DNA of 32,502 nucleotides, taken from the NCBI GenBank assembly GCA_937766455.1, contig CALLXD010000002.1, positions 1 to 32,502 of the forward strand. The letters are read 5' to 3'. This stretch comes from Vicinamibacterales bacterium (GTDB lineage Bacteria > Acidobacteriota > Vicinamibacteria > Vicinamibacterales > UBA8438). A program made the translations under genes and the position numbers. This document shows, piece after piece, positions 7,710 to 16,188 of this stretch. The stretch's first letter is position 1, and each line of letters opens with the position of its first letter. The notes below the pieces were generated by a model. It was not told the origin of the DNA. It saw only the letters and a list, made by a program, of their open reading frames with translations, and ran no database searches.

Positions 7710-9722
7710 ATGACGACACGCGCAATGTCTCGGTGGTGGCAGCCCGCAGCGGCCGGGGTGGTGGCGGCCGTACTGGTGGCGACGCCGGCGGCCGCGGAGG
7801 TTATTCGATTCGACATTACCTCGCGTGAGCCGTTCGGTGAAGACGTCCCTTCGAAGCGTGGCCCCTACGAGCGGATCCGGGGCGTGGTGGTCTACTCCCT
7901 TGACCCCTCGGATGACGCGAATGCCCATATCGTGGATTTGGACTTGGCCGCGACCGATGGACAGGGCCAGGTGCAGTTCTACGGTGACATCGAGATCATC
8001 GTGCCGGTGGATCGGGCGCAGGCGCAGCCCACTTTGCTCTACGTCGTCAACAATCGCGGACGGCGGACATGGGGAGCAGAACCGTTCTTCCTCAGCCGCG
8101 GCTATGTGACGGTATCGAGCGGCTGGATCGCCCAGGTCCCGCTGGCCGGGGGCGGCCTGCGGCTCGAGGCTCCGGTAGCCCTCGACCCGGATGATGGCAT
8201 TCCGATCGTCGGTATGGTCCGGGCTGAGCTGTCGACCGACGTCGCGACCGACCGGCTTCCGGTTTCGAACCAACTCGCCTTTGAGCCGGTTGTTGGCAAT
8301 CTGGCGGACGCGACCTTGACCAAGCGTTTGCGCGAGGCTGATCCGCCCGAGCCGATCTCTCGCGCGGCCTGGAAGCTTGGGGTGCGCTACGACGGGCGCG
8401 ACGCCGGCAGCGGTCTCGTCGATCTCGACATGACGCTTACCGGTGGATTTCAGCCGGGCTGGATCTACGAGCTGGTGTACGAGGCCCGGGGATCGGTCGT
8501 GCAGGGTACCGGCTTCGCCGGGATGCGCGACCTGGTCTCCTTTCTCAAGCACGACGTCTCGGAGAGAAACCCACTGCGTGACCTCAACGGCATTCCTGTG
8601 GTGGACCGGGCTATTGCGCAAGGGTTGTCGCAGAGCGGCCGGGCGCTGCGAATGTTCCTGCACGAGGGGTTCAATACCGATGCGCAGGGGCGACCGGTGT
8701 TCGACGGCTTGATGCCGACGATCGCGGGCGCGGGGCAGGGCTTTTTTAACCACCGTTTCGCGTCGCCTACCAGAGCTGCGACACAGCACGGAGGCCACCT
8801 GTACCCGGCGGATCTGTTTCCATTTACGTATGGTGAGGAGACCGACCCGTTTACCGGTCGGACCGACAGTTTGCTGGGCCGCGCTCGGGCCGATGGCACC
8901 GTGCCCAAGGTGATGCACCTGGATACGTCCTCTGAATACTGGCATCGGGCGGGGTCGTTGGTGGTCACCGATCCGCTGGGTGAACGCGATACGGTGCTGC
9001 CGCCGGAGGTGCGGGTGTATGTGTTCGGGGGCGCGCAGCACAGCCCGGCCACCGGGCCCTCGACGCGCGGGCAGCAGCCCGTGAATCCCAATAACTACCG
9101 ACCACTCCAGGAGGCCCTGTTTCTCGCCATGGACCAGTGGCTGACGGACGGGACCGAGCCTCCACCCAGTGTGCACCCTCGGGTCATGGACGGTACGCTG
9201 TTGCCATGGGGGGAGGAGGCCGTTGGCTGGCTGCCGATTCCCGGTGTGGTCTATCCCACCGTGATCCAGCAGCCTGAATTCCTGGACTACGGTGATGCGT
9301 TCGACCGAGACCGGCGCATCGACGTGCATCCGCCGCGGCGGAGCGGGAACCGGTACGGCGTGAGGGTGCCGGCGCTCGACCGCGATAACAACGAGCGCGG
9401 CGTATTGCGGCTTCCCAGGGTCAGCGTGCCGGTGGCAACCTACACTGGATGGAATTTGCGGAACCCGGATATCGGTGCTCCGACCGAGCTGCTGGATCTG
9501 AATGGCAGTCGAATTCCCTTTCCGCCCACGGCCGTCGAACGTGTGCGAATTGGCGACCCGCGCGAGTCGGTCGTGGAGCGCTATGCCGGGTTTGACGCCT
9601 ACAAGGCGCGATACCTGGCTGTTGGCGATCAGCTGGTCACGGACCGCTATCTGCTGCCGGAGCATCTTCCGGCGCTTGAGGTCATTGCCGACGAGCAGCG
9701 TACGCTGTTCGCGGCACCGTAA
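7710..9722 (+). CDS. Exported alpha/beta-hydrolase domain protein (Abhydrolase_10 type)
   Basis: The 670-residue product starts with a signal peptide (about residues 12-29, cleavage after ATPAAA). The nucleophile-elbow-like GLSQSGR (residues 305-311) fits the long alpha/beta-hydrolase domain family PF20091, where a GFSQSGR-like motif is common; the following FxxHEGFN and later GGAQH segments are typical too. The ordering suggests a large N-terminal beta-rich region and a hydrolase core from about residue 290. The substrate is not known for most members; an ester or amide hydrolase acting in the periplasm or outside is the general inference. No strong ribosome site precedes the ATG. The next gene begins 40 bases after the stop, so the two may be co-transcribed. 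Confidence 0.8.
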   Translation: MTTRAMSRWWQPAAAGVVAAVLVATPAAAEVIRFDITSREPFGEDVPSKRGPYERIRGVVVYSLDPSDDANAHIVDLDLAATDGQGQVQFYGDIEIIVPVDRAQAQPTLLYVVNNRGRRTWGAEPFFLSRGYVTVSSGWIAQVPLAGGGLRLEAPVALDPDDGIPIVGMVRAELSTDVATDRLPVSNQLAFEPVVGNLADATLTKRLREADPPEPISRAAWKLGVRYDGRDAGSGLVDLDMTLTGGFQPGWIYELVYEARGSVVQGTGFAGMRDLVSFLKHDVSERNPLRDLNGIPVVDRAIAQGLSQSGRALRMFLHEGFNTDAQGRPVFDGLMPTIAGAGQGFFNHRFASPTRAATQHGGHLYPADLFPFTYGEETDPFTGRTDSLLGRARADGTVPKVMHLDTSSEYWHRAGSLVVTDPLGERDTVLPPEVRVYVFGGAQHSPATGPSTRGQQPVNPNNYRPLQEALFLAMDQWLTDGTEPPPSVHPRVMDGTLLPWGEEAVGWLPIPGVVYPTVIQQPEFLDYGDAFDRDRRIDVHPPRRSGNRYGVRVPALDRDNNERGVLRLPRVSVPVATYTGWNLRNPDIGAPTELLDLNGSRIPFPPTAVERVRIGDPRESVVERYAGFDAYKARYLAVGDQLVTDRYLLPEHLPALEVIADEQRTLFAAP

Positions 9723-9762
9723 TCTGCCACAATCTTCCGCTGTTGTGAGGGGCTGGGCTGTC

Positions 9763-11067
9763 ATGAGCGTTCGAGGCCAGAAACTATGTGTCGTCACTGT
9801 GTTGCTCCTGCTGGCGAGTCACGGGCTCGCGGCGCAGGAACTACTGACCGCGCCGCCGGCGCAACTGGGGCTCTCTGCAGGCCGTCTTGAGCAGATCGGC
9901 CTGCTCGTCGAGGACGCGGTCGACCGACAGGAAGTCGCCGGCGCCGTCACCCTGGTGGCTCGACTGGGACGCGTGGCGCATCTGGAGGCTGTCGGCTGGC
10001 GTGACGTCGAAGGGCAGTCGCCGATGGAGACGGACACGCTCTTCCGGATCGCCTCGATGACCAAGGCGGTGACGAGCGTGGCCGCGATGCAGCTGTACGA
10101 GTCGGGCGTCCTCATGCTGAGCGACCCGGTATCGAAGTATCTGCCCGCGTTTGCGAAGATGGACGTGCTGACGGCGTCCCCAGACGGGGGCGAATCGACG
10201 CTGGAGCCGTTGCGCCGCCCGATCACGATCCGGCACCTGCTGACCCACACCTCCGGCCTCAGCTACCGGTTTCTTGCCCCCCCGTCGCTGGCCGCCCGGT
10301 ATATCGACGCGAACATCACGGATGGGTTGAGCCAGGCAGAGGGCACGATCGGAGAGATGGTCGACCGTCTGGCGGCTCTGCCACTCCTGCACCAGCCGGG
10401 CGAGCGTTTTACCTATAGCCTGGGGGTCGACGTGCTTGGTCGGGTCATTGAAGTCGCGACCGGTCAGACGCTCGCGGACTACGTGACCGCAGAAATTTTC
10501 GACCCATTGGGCATGGCGGACACGTCGTTCTTCAAGGACCCGTCCGAGGCTGCGCGCTTTGCGTCACTGTATTCGCCAGTCGGCAACGGTCTCGTCAAGG
10601 TGACGGAGCAGCCGGTGGTGAGTCCCGACCAGCGGACCATCTACTCGGCCGGATATCCGTATGGTGAGACGCAACGTTATTTTTCGGGTGGAGCGGGCCT
10701 GACGTCCACGATCTCAGACTACGCGCGTTTGCTGCTGGCACTCCTGAACGGTGGCGAGCTTGAGGGGACACGCATCCTGGGACGTCGGACGGTGCAGCTG
10801 ATGACACGCGATCACCTCGTGGGTCTCGGCGTGCCCCCAGGAGGACAGCAGTTCGGCCTCGGATTTGCCATCTCGGACGAGCGTGGCGTCACCGGGGGGC
10901 CGAGGTCCCAGGGCGCGTTCGGCTGGCTCGGCTTCTTCAACACGGTCTATTGGGTCGACCCGGAAGAGCAGCTGGTGGCGATCATCATGACCCAGCTGTA
11001 TCCCAGCAATCAGTCGCAACTCACCGATAAATTTGAAGTCGCCGTATACAGCGCCATCCTGGACTAG
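9763..11067 (+). CDS. Exported serine hydrolase, beta-lactamase/class C-like family
   Basis: The ATG at 9763 gives a 434-residue product with a clear signal peptide (LCVVTVLLLLASHGLAAQ). The SxxK catalytic motif is SMTK (Ser98 to Lys101), within FRIASMTKAVTS. The second motif is YSL (Tyr218), where class C enzymes usually have YxN. HLLTHTSGL (about residues 158-166) is typical of the family. A C-terminal GWLGFFNT segment stands where the third motif is expected. Such proteins include esterases, D-aminopeptidases and carboxypeptidase-like enzymes; a true beta-lactamase is unlikely because of the non-canonical second motif. Only 40 bases separate it from the upstream hydrolase gene, which fits a two-gene unit of exported hydrolases. 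Confidence 0.88.
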   Translation: MSVRGQKLCVVTVLLLLASHGLAAQELLTAPPAQLGLSAGRLEQIGLLVEDAVDRQEVAGAVTLVARLGRVAHLEAVGWRDVEGQSPMETDTLFRIASMTKAVTSVAAMQLYESGVLMLSDPVSKYLPAFAKMDVLTASPDGGESTLEPLRRPITIRHLLTHTSGLSYRFLAPPSLAARYIDANITDGLSQAEGTIGEMVDRLAALPLLHQPGERFTYSLGVDVLGRVIEVATGQTLADYVTAEIFDPLGMADTSFFKDPSEAARFASLYSPVGNGLVKVTEQPVVSPDQRTIYSAGYPYGETQRYFSGGAGLTSTISDYARLLLALLNGGELEGTRILGRRTVQLMTRDHLVGLGVPPGGQQFGLGFAISDERGVTGGPRSQGAFGWLGFFNTVYWVDPEEQLVAIIMTQLYPSNQSQLTDKFEVAVYSAILD

Positions 11068-11119
11068 GTTTGCCCGACGAGGCGCCAGCCTGCCAGGTAG
11101 ACGCCTCGTCGGGCGAAAC
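11065..11119. other. Strong stem-loop between convergent genes (possible bidirectional terminator)
   Basis: GCCCGACGAGGCG at 11072-11084 pairs perfectly with 11102-11114. The flanking GGTTT and AAACC can extend the stem with a one-base bulge. It lies between the stops of the serine hydrolase (+) and FKBP (-) genes. Neither strand has a T-run after the stem, so it may stabilise 3' ends rather than terminate by itself. Confidence 0.6.
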
Positions 11120-11168
11120 CACGACCCTGCCTGTAGGTGAGGACGAAGCCGTTGCTCGGGTCGGCCGG

Positions 11169-11639
11169 CTAGCCGATCGAGAGCAGCTCGATGTCGAAGA
11201 CCAGCGGCGCGTTGGGCGGAATGCCCGGACGTCCGCGGGCGCCATACGCGAGTTCGGCCGGGATCCAGAACCGGCGTTTCTCTCCGACCACCATCAGTTG
11301 CACCCCTTCGGTCCAGCCGGCAATCACGCCGTCGAGCGGAAATCTGGCTGGTTGGCCGCGCTCCACCGAACTGTCGAACTGAGTACCGTCCGGCAGCCAG
11401 CCGGAGTAGTGGACGACGACGTTGTCGCTCGGGCTCGGGTGCGTGGTGCCGTCGCCGGCTTCGATCAACTGGTGCGCGAGACCGGAGGCCGTCGTGGTCG
11501 CGTCGGCCGGTGGTGCGGCGACGTTGTCGGGAACCTGAGGAGCCTGCGCTGCCGCTGCCGCTGCGGCCGCCGCGAAACCGAGGACGAGCATGGTGGTGGC
11601 CACCAGTTCGGGACCACATGCGCGAATCAATGTCATCAT
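11169..11639 (-). CDS. Exported FKBP-type peptidyl-prolyl cis-trans isomerase
   Basis: I use the ATG at 11639; a TTG two codons upstream is possible, and a second ATG follows directly. The product (about 156 residues) has a signal peptide with an alanine-rich core (a run of nine Ala near residues 24-32), a linker, and one FKBP domain over roughly residues 55-156. Visible family elements are VHYSGWLPDGTQFDSS, the VIAGWTEGVQLM segment around the core Trp, and the AYGARGRPGIPPNAPLVFDIELL end. It should catalyse proline isomerisation and help fold exported proteins in the periplasm. The gene faces the serine hydrolase and is divergent from the propeller gene, with a promoter hexamer only about ten bases before its start. 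Confidence 0.9.
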   Translation of the reverse strand: MMTLIRACGPELVATTMLVLGFAAAAAAAAAQAPQVPDNVAAPPADATTTASGLAHQLIEAGDGTTHPSPSDNVVVHYSGWLPDGTQFDSSVERGQPARFPLDGVIAGWTEGVQLMVVGEKRRFWIPAELAYGARGRPGIPPNAPLVFDIELLSIG

Positions 11640-11646
11640 GGGCAAG

Positions 11647-11656
11647 ATCTTATACT
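11647..11656. promoter_or_regulatory. Overlapping divergent -10 elements (FKBP and propeller genes)
   Basis: The minus strand reads TATAAG (11654 to 11649) and the plus strand reads TATACT (11651-11656), so the two -10 hexamers share the TATA core. On the minus strand only nine bases separate the hexamer from the FKBP ATG, which would give a leaderless or nearly leaderless transcript. No matching -35 hexamers are obvious. Confidence 0.4.
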
Positions 11657-11698
11657 ACGAAGAATGGCGGACAGATGCGGATCTCGGGTGAGCGTGGA

Positions 11699-13060
11699 AT
11701 GAAATCAGTCATGCAGGGGCGACGGCGCGCGGCCATCGCGCTGGCGCTGTGTTGCTTGGGGCTGGCGGCGTTGCCCGCGGTGGCGCAGGAGCCCGCCGAT
11801 GGGCAACGATTCTGGCCACAGTGGCGCGGGCCTGACGGCACCGGTGTGGCGCCGCTCGCGGACCCGCCGACCTCGTGGAGCGAGTCGTCCAACATTCGAT
11901 GGAAGGTGGAGATCCCAGGTCTGGGCTCGGCGAGCCCGGTCATCTGGGGCGATCGGGTCTTCGTGCTGACCGCGGTACCGGTGGGCGATGAAGTGTCGTC
12001 GAATGATGGTCTCCTGACCCGTCTCCGCCGTCGGGTGACGGGGAGCACCGGGGCATCTCGCGCCCAGCAGTTCGTAGTCCTCGCGCTCGATCGCCGTGAC
12101 GGATCGCTGGTGTGGGAGCGCGTCACGCACGAGGAGGTTCCCCACGAGGGGAGGCACCAGACGGGCACCTGGGCCTCGCCATCCGCCGTGACGGATGGGG
12201 AGGTCCTGTGCGCGTTCTTTGGGTCCCGTGGACTGTATTGCTACGATCTGGACGGCCAGCCGCTGTGGGAGACCGACCTGGGTGACATGCGCATCCGGAT
12301 GGGGTTCGGCGAGGGCGCGTCACCCGTGCTGTACCAGGACCTGCTGATCGTGCTGTGGGATCACGAGGGCGATTCGTTCATTGCCGCGTTCGACAAACGC
12401 ACCGGTCGCGAGCGGTGGCGCACACCGCGGGATGAAATGACCTCGTGGAGCACGCCGCTGGTCGTCGAACTGGACACCGGCGCGCAGGTGGTGACCAGTG
12501 CTACCGGCGGAGTGCGGGCGTACGACGTGGACACCGGTGCGCTGGTGTGGGAGGACGAGGGGGTGACCCTCAACGCCATTCCGTCGCCCGTCTCGGCCGA
12601 CGGTGTCGTGTTCGTGACCAGTGGGTATCGTGGCAACCGTCTGGCCGCTATCGATCTGACGGCGGCGCGCGGCGACATCACCGACACTGACGCCGTGCGC
12701 TGGTCACTGGAGCGCGACACCCCGTATGTCCCGTCGCCCGTGCTCCATGACGGTCTGCTGTATTTCCTGAAGAGCAACAACGGCATCTTGACGAGTCTGG
12801 ACGCCGACAGCGGGACGCTGCACTATGGCCCCGAACGTCTGGCTGGCATACGCAGTGTGTACGCGTCGCCGGTCGTCGCCAGAGACCGCTTGTATGTGAC
12901 GAGCCGGGAAGGGACGACCGTCGTGCTGCGTACCGGACCGACGCTTGAGATTCTGGCGACCAACACGCTGGATGACGAATTCGACGCCTCGGCCGCGATG
13001 GTTGACGGCGAATTGTATCTCCGAGGCGCGCATGCGCTCTATTGCATCGCGGAGGACTGA
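11699..13060 (+). CDS. Exported PQQ-like/BamB-type beta-propeller protein
   Basis: The start is taken at the ATG at 11699, with GGTGAG and GTGGA upstream; 11675 and 11711 are alternatives in the same frame. The 453-residue product has a twin-Arg-poor but clear signal peptide (RRRAAIALALCCLGLAALPAVAQ). The mature start FWPQWRGPDGTG and the repeated pattern of strands such as LVWERV, LWETDL, ERWRTP and LVWEDE, with DxxTG turns, define a PQQ-like (BamB/PQQ_2) propeller of seven or eight blades. Proteins of this form are numerous in Acidobacteria and Planctomycetes and have no known activity; PQQ binding is not indicated because the metal and cofactor residues of true dehydrogenases are absent. 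It precedes the broken glycosyltransferase by 63 bases. Confidence 0.85.
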   Translation: MKSVMQGRRRAAIALALCCLGLAALPAVAQEPADGQRFWPQWRGPDGTGVAPLADPPTSWSESSNIRWKVEIPGLGSASPVIWGDRVFVLTAVPVGDEVSSNDGLLTRLRRRVTGSTGASRAQQFVVLALDRRDGSLVWERVTHEEVPHEGRHQTGTWASPSAVTDGEVLCAFFGSRGLYCYDLDGQPLWETDLGDMRIRMGFGEGASPVLYQDLLIVLWDHEGDSFIAAFDKRTGRERWRTPRDEMTSWSTPLVVELDTGAQVVTSATGGVRAYDVDTGALVWEDEGVTLNAIPSPVSADGVVFVTSGYRGNRLAAIDLTAARGDITDTDAVRWSLERDTPYVPSPVLHDGLLYFLKSNNGILTSLDADSGTLHYGPERLAGIRSVYASPVVARDRLYVTSREGTTVVLRTGPTLEILATNTLDDEFDASAAMVDGELYLRGAHALYCIAED

Positions 13061-13123
13061 TCGGCTCGGCTCAACCGCATCGGCCGACAGTGGCTGGATA
13101 TTCCGGGACAACAGGTCACGCGC

Positions 13124-14413
13124 GTGAGGATCACCTACATTACAGCCGGCGCGGGAGGGATGTACTGCGGGAGTTGCCTGCGCGATAACGCGCTGGCGAC
13201 CGCGTTGAGCGGCCGTGGTCACGACGTCACCCTGTTACCGCTCTACACACCCACTCGGACCGACGAGCCCAATGTCAGCGAGACCCGGGTGTTTTTTGGC
13301 GGCATCAGCGTGTTTCTCGAGCAGTACATCTCCCTGTTTCGCAAGACGCCCTGGCTAGTCGATCGGCTTTGGGAGTCACCCCGTCTGCTGCGAGCGGTGG
13401 CGAGTCGTGCGGTCGAGACCAAACCGGCCCAGTTGGGAGCCCTGACGGTGTCGGTGCTGGAGGGCGCCCACGGTCATCAGCGCAAAGAGCTCGACAAACT
13501 GGTGAGTTGGTTGACAGACCAACCGCGTCCCGACGTGCTCGACATTTCCAATTCCATGCTGATCGCGATCGCCGGTCCACTGAAAGAGGCATTGGGATGC
13601 CCATCAACTGCACCTTGCAGGGTGAGGACATCTTCATCGAGGGGCTACTCGAGCCGTTTCGGTCGCGGTCGAAGGCACTCATTCGATCGCACTTCCAGCA
13701 TGTCGACTCGTTCGTCGCGGTGAGCGATTACTACGCGGGCCACATGGCGCAGTATCTGGGTATTCCCGGCGCGAAGATGCGCGTCGTCCCGCTTGGCGTC
13801 AGCCCGGATACGTACACGCCCGCGTCAGACCGCGCGGCGGCGGTCGTTCACGCTTGGCTACCTGGGTCGAATCGCGCCCGAGAAGGGGTTGCATCTGCTG
13901 GTCGACGCCTATCGCAACCTGCGAGAGCGTGGCGCGCTCACAGGCTGCCGCATCGAGGTCGCGGGCTACCTGGGTGGCGAGCATCTGTCGTAACTGGAAA
14001 TCGATTGAGCGAGAGGTCAAGGCCTGGGGCCTCGAAGGCGAGATTCACTATCGCGGTGAGCTCGATCTCGGCGAGAAAGTCCGCTTCTTGCAGTCGCTCG
14101 ACCTGTTTGTCGTGCCCGCGACCTACGATGATCCGAAAGGGATGTCGCTGATCGAGGCGATGGCCTGCGGCGTGCCTGTCGTGGCGGCTCGTCGCGGCTC
14201 CTACACCGAACTGCTGGGAACGAACCGGTGGCGGGGTGCTGGTGACACCGGACGATCTCCCGGCCCTCGAAGAGACGCTGAAGGCACTCGTTCGACGATC
14301 GTGGCCGGGTCGTGGACTTGGGCCAGAGGGCCCGGGCTGGCGTCCGCGGTCGGTACACCACCGGCGAGATGACCACCGCGGCGCTAGACGTCTACCAACG
14401 TCTTGCCGGCTGA
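13124..14413 (+). pseudogene. GT4 glycosyltransferase, broken by five frameshifts and one nonsense codon
   Basis: Joined across frames, the region encodes a nearly complete GT4 enzyme, which would transfer a sugar from a nucleotide donor. It begins at GTG 13124 (ITAGAGGMYCGSCLRDN) and continues with INCTLQGEDIF, FVAVSDYYAGHM, VVPLGVSPDTY, LGYLGRIAPEKGLHLLVDAY, FVVPATYDDPKGMSLIEAMACG and GGGVLVTPDDLP, ending with TTGEMTTAALDVYQRLAG at TGA 14411-14413. The frame changes by one base at about 13594-13597 (one G missing from a G run), 13825-13845, 13992-14005, 14222-14224 and 14290-14293 (one extra base each). TAA at 13991 sits where a Tyr codon is expected. Catalytic features (PEKG and the EAMACG loop) survive, so decay is recent or the sequence is locally wrong. 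An IS630 element lies 59 bases downstream. Confidence 0.9.
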
Positions 14414-14472
14414 GAGCCCCGTCCCGATACCGCGTCGGGCGAAGGCGGCGGGACTTGCACCACGGGCTGCTA

Positions 14473-15653
14473 GTCCCCTGGATCTTTGATTTCTAGGATA
14501 AATGCCCTTGACCATGGACCTGCTGCACGCGAAGGCCGAAACGTCGCATGTTGTCGAGGATCTCGTCCGCGGTCTTAATCCACTTGAAGGGCGTGCCGCG
14601 ATCGTTGTGGGCCTCGACGTACGCGAGGATGGCCGCTCGGAGTTGCGCAAGGTTCGTGTGCGAACCGCGTTTCAAGGCTTTTTCGGTGAGCAAGCCGAAG
14701 AAGCGCTCCACGAGGTTGAGCCACGAGGCGTAGGTCGGCGTGAAATGAAACTGGACCCGCGGATGGCGAACCAGCCAACGCCGCACGGGCGGCGCTTTGT
14801 GCGCCGACAGATTGTCCAGCACGACATGGATGTCCAACGTCGGCTCGACGGTCGCCTCAATTTCGCGCAGAAAGGCGACAAAGTCCTGCGCGTGATGCTG
14901 GGCCTTACACCGCGCCAGGACCTCGCCCGTGGCGACGTTGAGCGCCGCGAAGAGATCGAGCGTCCCGTGGCGGATGTAGTTGTGCGTCCGCCGCTCGGGC
15001 TGACCGATATCCATGGGCAGCACGGGCTGCGCGCGTTCGAGCGCTTGAATCTGCGACTTCTCATCGACGGCGAACACCACGGCATTCGTCGGCGGATTCG
15101 TATACAAGCCGACGACATCGCGGATCTTGTCGACGAGTTGCGGATCGGGCGAGAGCTTGAACGACTCGACCCGATGGGGCTGCAGGCGAAACGTCCGCCA
15201 AATGCGCCCGATCGTGCTGTGGCTCAGGCCCGTGGCCCTGGCCATCGACCGGGTACTCCAGTGCGTTTCGCCCGACGGCGTCGTCTCCAGGGTCTTGACG
15301 ATGACCGCCTCGACGGTCTCGTCAGCGATGGTGCGTGGCGCTCCCACACGCGGCTCGTCGTACAGTCCGTCCAGGCGACGGGCGACGAACTGCCCGCGCC
15401 ATTTCGCCACGGTCGTCTTCGTCGTGCGAAGGCGGCGGGCCACCTCCGTGTCCGAGGCGCCGACGCAGGCCAACACGATGCGCGCGCGCAACGCGATCGC
15501 GCGATTCACCCGCGCGCGCTTGGTCAGGCGGATCAGGTCCGCCCGTTCACCTGCGGTGAGCACCACTTCGGCTCGGGGCCGTCCGATTTTTGCCATGCTC
15601 CTGTTAGATCACACAGGGGACCATTTGTCCTAGAGAATTCTGTTCCAGGGGAC
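14473..15653 (-). mobile_element. IS630-family insertion sequence, complete, with TA target duplication
   Basis: The element is 1181 bases, bounded by TA at 14471-14472 and TA at 15654-15655, the duplicated target typical of IS630/Tc1-mariner elements. The ends are imperfect inverted repeats: counted from the TA, GTCCCCTGGA is identical at both ends; nine mostly different bases follow, then TCTAGGA, one mismatch and AAATG. One intact transposase fills the element. Removing the element and one TA leaves CGGGCTGCTAGGTCAC, identical to 25878-25893. Confidence 0.92.
14493..15596 (-). CDS. IS630-family transposase
   Basis: The 367-residue protein has an N-terminal helix-turn-helix region (about residues 15-85, with SDTEVARRLRTTKTTVAKWR) and a second HTH-like segment (TGLSHSTIGRIWR). 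The C-terminal DDE nuclease domain carries FAVDEKSQIQ for the first Asp, VVLDNLSAHK for the second, and WLNLVERFFG for the final Glu. This order and spacing are those of the IS630/Tc1-mariner superfamily, which moves by cut and paste into TA. AGGAG lies one base from the ATG, which is close for a ribosome site. The frame is uninterrupted, in contrast to its host neighbours, so the element may still be active or has arrived recently. The stop codon lies just inside the left inverted repeat. Confidence 0.95.
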   Translation of the reverse strand: MAKIGRPRAEVVLTAGERADLIRLTKRARVNRAIALRARIVLACVGASDTEVARRLRTTKTTVAKWRGQFVARRLDGLYDEPRVGAPRTIADETVEAVIVKTLETTPSGETHWSTRSMARATGLSHSTIGRIWRTFRLQPHRVESFKLSPDPQLVDKIRDVVGLYTNPPTNAVVFAVDEKSQIQALERAQPVLPMDIGQPERRTHNYIRHGTLDLFAALNVATGEVLARCKAQHHAQDFVAFLREIEATVEPTLDIHVVLDNLSAHKAPPVRRWLVRHPRVQFHFTPTYASWLNLVERFFGLLTEKALKRGSHTNLAQLRAAILAYVEAHNDRGTPFKWIKTADEILDNMRRFGLRVQQVHGQGHLS

Positions 15654-16148
15654 TAGGTCACGGGGCGACGGGGTGCCGGCATCGACGGTCGCCACGTGTA
15701 GAGCAGCGCCCCAACGAGCGCCAGTCCGAACCAACGTTGCGGTCCTTCGACGAAGACAACCGCTCCATTGACGATCATGAACGCAAAGAAGGCGCGCGCT
15801 AACCACGTGAGGCGCGTCGGAGAACGCGCGTCGGTCGTGTTCCACGATGACAGGTCGGCCAGCCAGATGAGCCCGAACGCGTAGTTCAGATACAGGCCGC
15901 CGCCGGTGCGAATACCGGTCAGGGCTTCGGTCTGCGTTGCTGTTTCCGCCAGCGCGGTCGCGTGACTCCAGCCGTAGTGCACCTCGAACGCCAGCAGGAC
16001 GTGGCAGAGGAAGGCGGCCCATCCTATCCCGAACAACCAGCGCCCCATGGACCGTGTCTGCGCTCGTGGTGCTCCGACGTGCGACCTGAGCCGCCACAAA
16101 GAGCGTCAGGGCCAGCCACACGCTGAGACGGGTGGAGAGGTCGTCCAT
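15653..16148 (-). CDS. Small multi-pass membrane protein of unknown function, probably frameshifted
   Basis: From the stop at 15653 the frame encodes four likely membrane segments (FGIGWAAFLCHVLLAF, LYLNYAFGLIWLADL, ARAFFAFMIVNGAVVF and WFGLALVGALLY), with the fragment HYGWSHATALAETATQTEALTG between them. In this frame the N-terminus (MWRLRSHVGAP) is not membrane-like. An ATG at 16148 in another frame gives MDDLSTRLSVWLALTLFVAAQVARR, a good first membrane helix. I infer a frameshift between about 16055 and 16095 joining the two; if so the intact protein was about 165 residues. The alternative is a shorter protein starting at the ATG at 16048. The function is not known. The IS630 insertion lies exactly at the stop codon, and the third base of TAG is now supplied by the element. 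Confidence 0.6.
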
Positions 16149-16188
16149 CGTGTGACCAGTCGCCGCTCCCTCGCCGGATCAGGACGGG

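Noticed and set aside
7659..9797. 712-codon open frame opposite the Abhydrolase_10 gene
   Set aside because: It is the complement of a well-supported exported hydrolase and has a basic, His/Arg-rich composition typical of antisense frames in GC-rich DNA.
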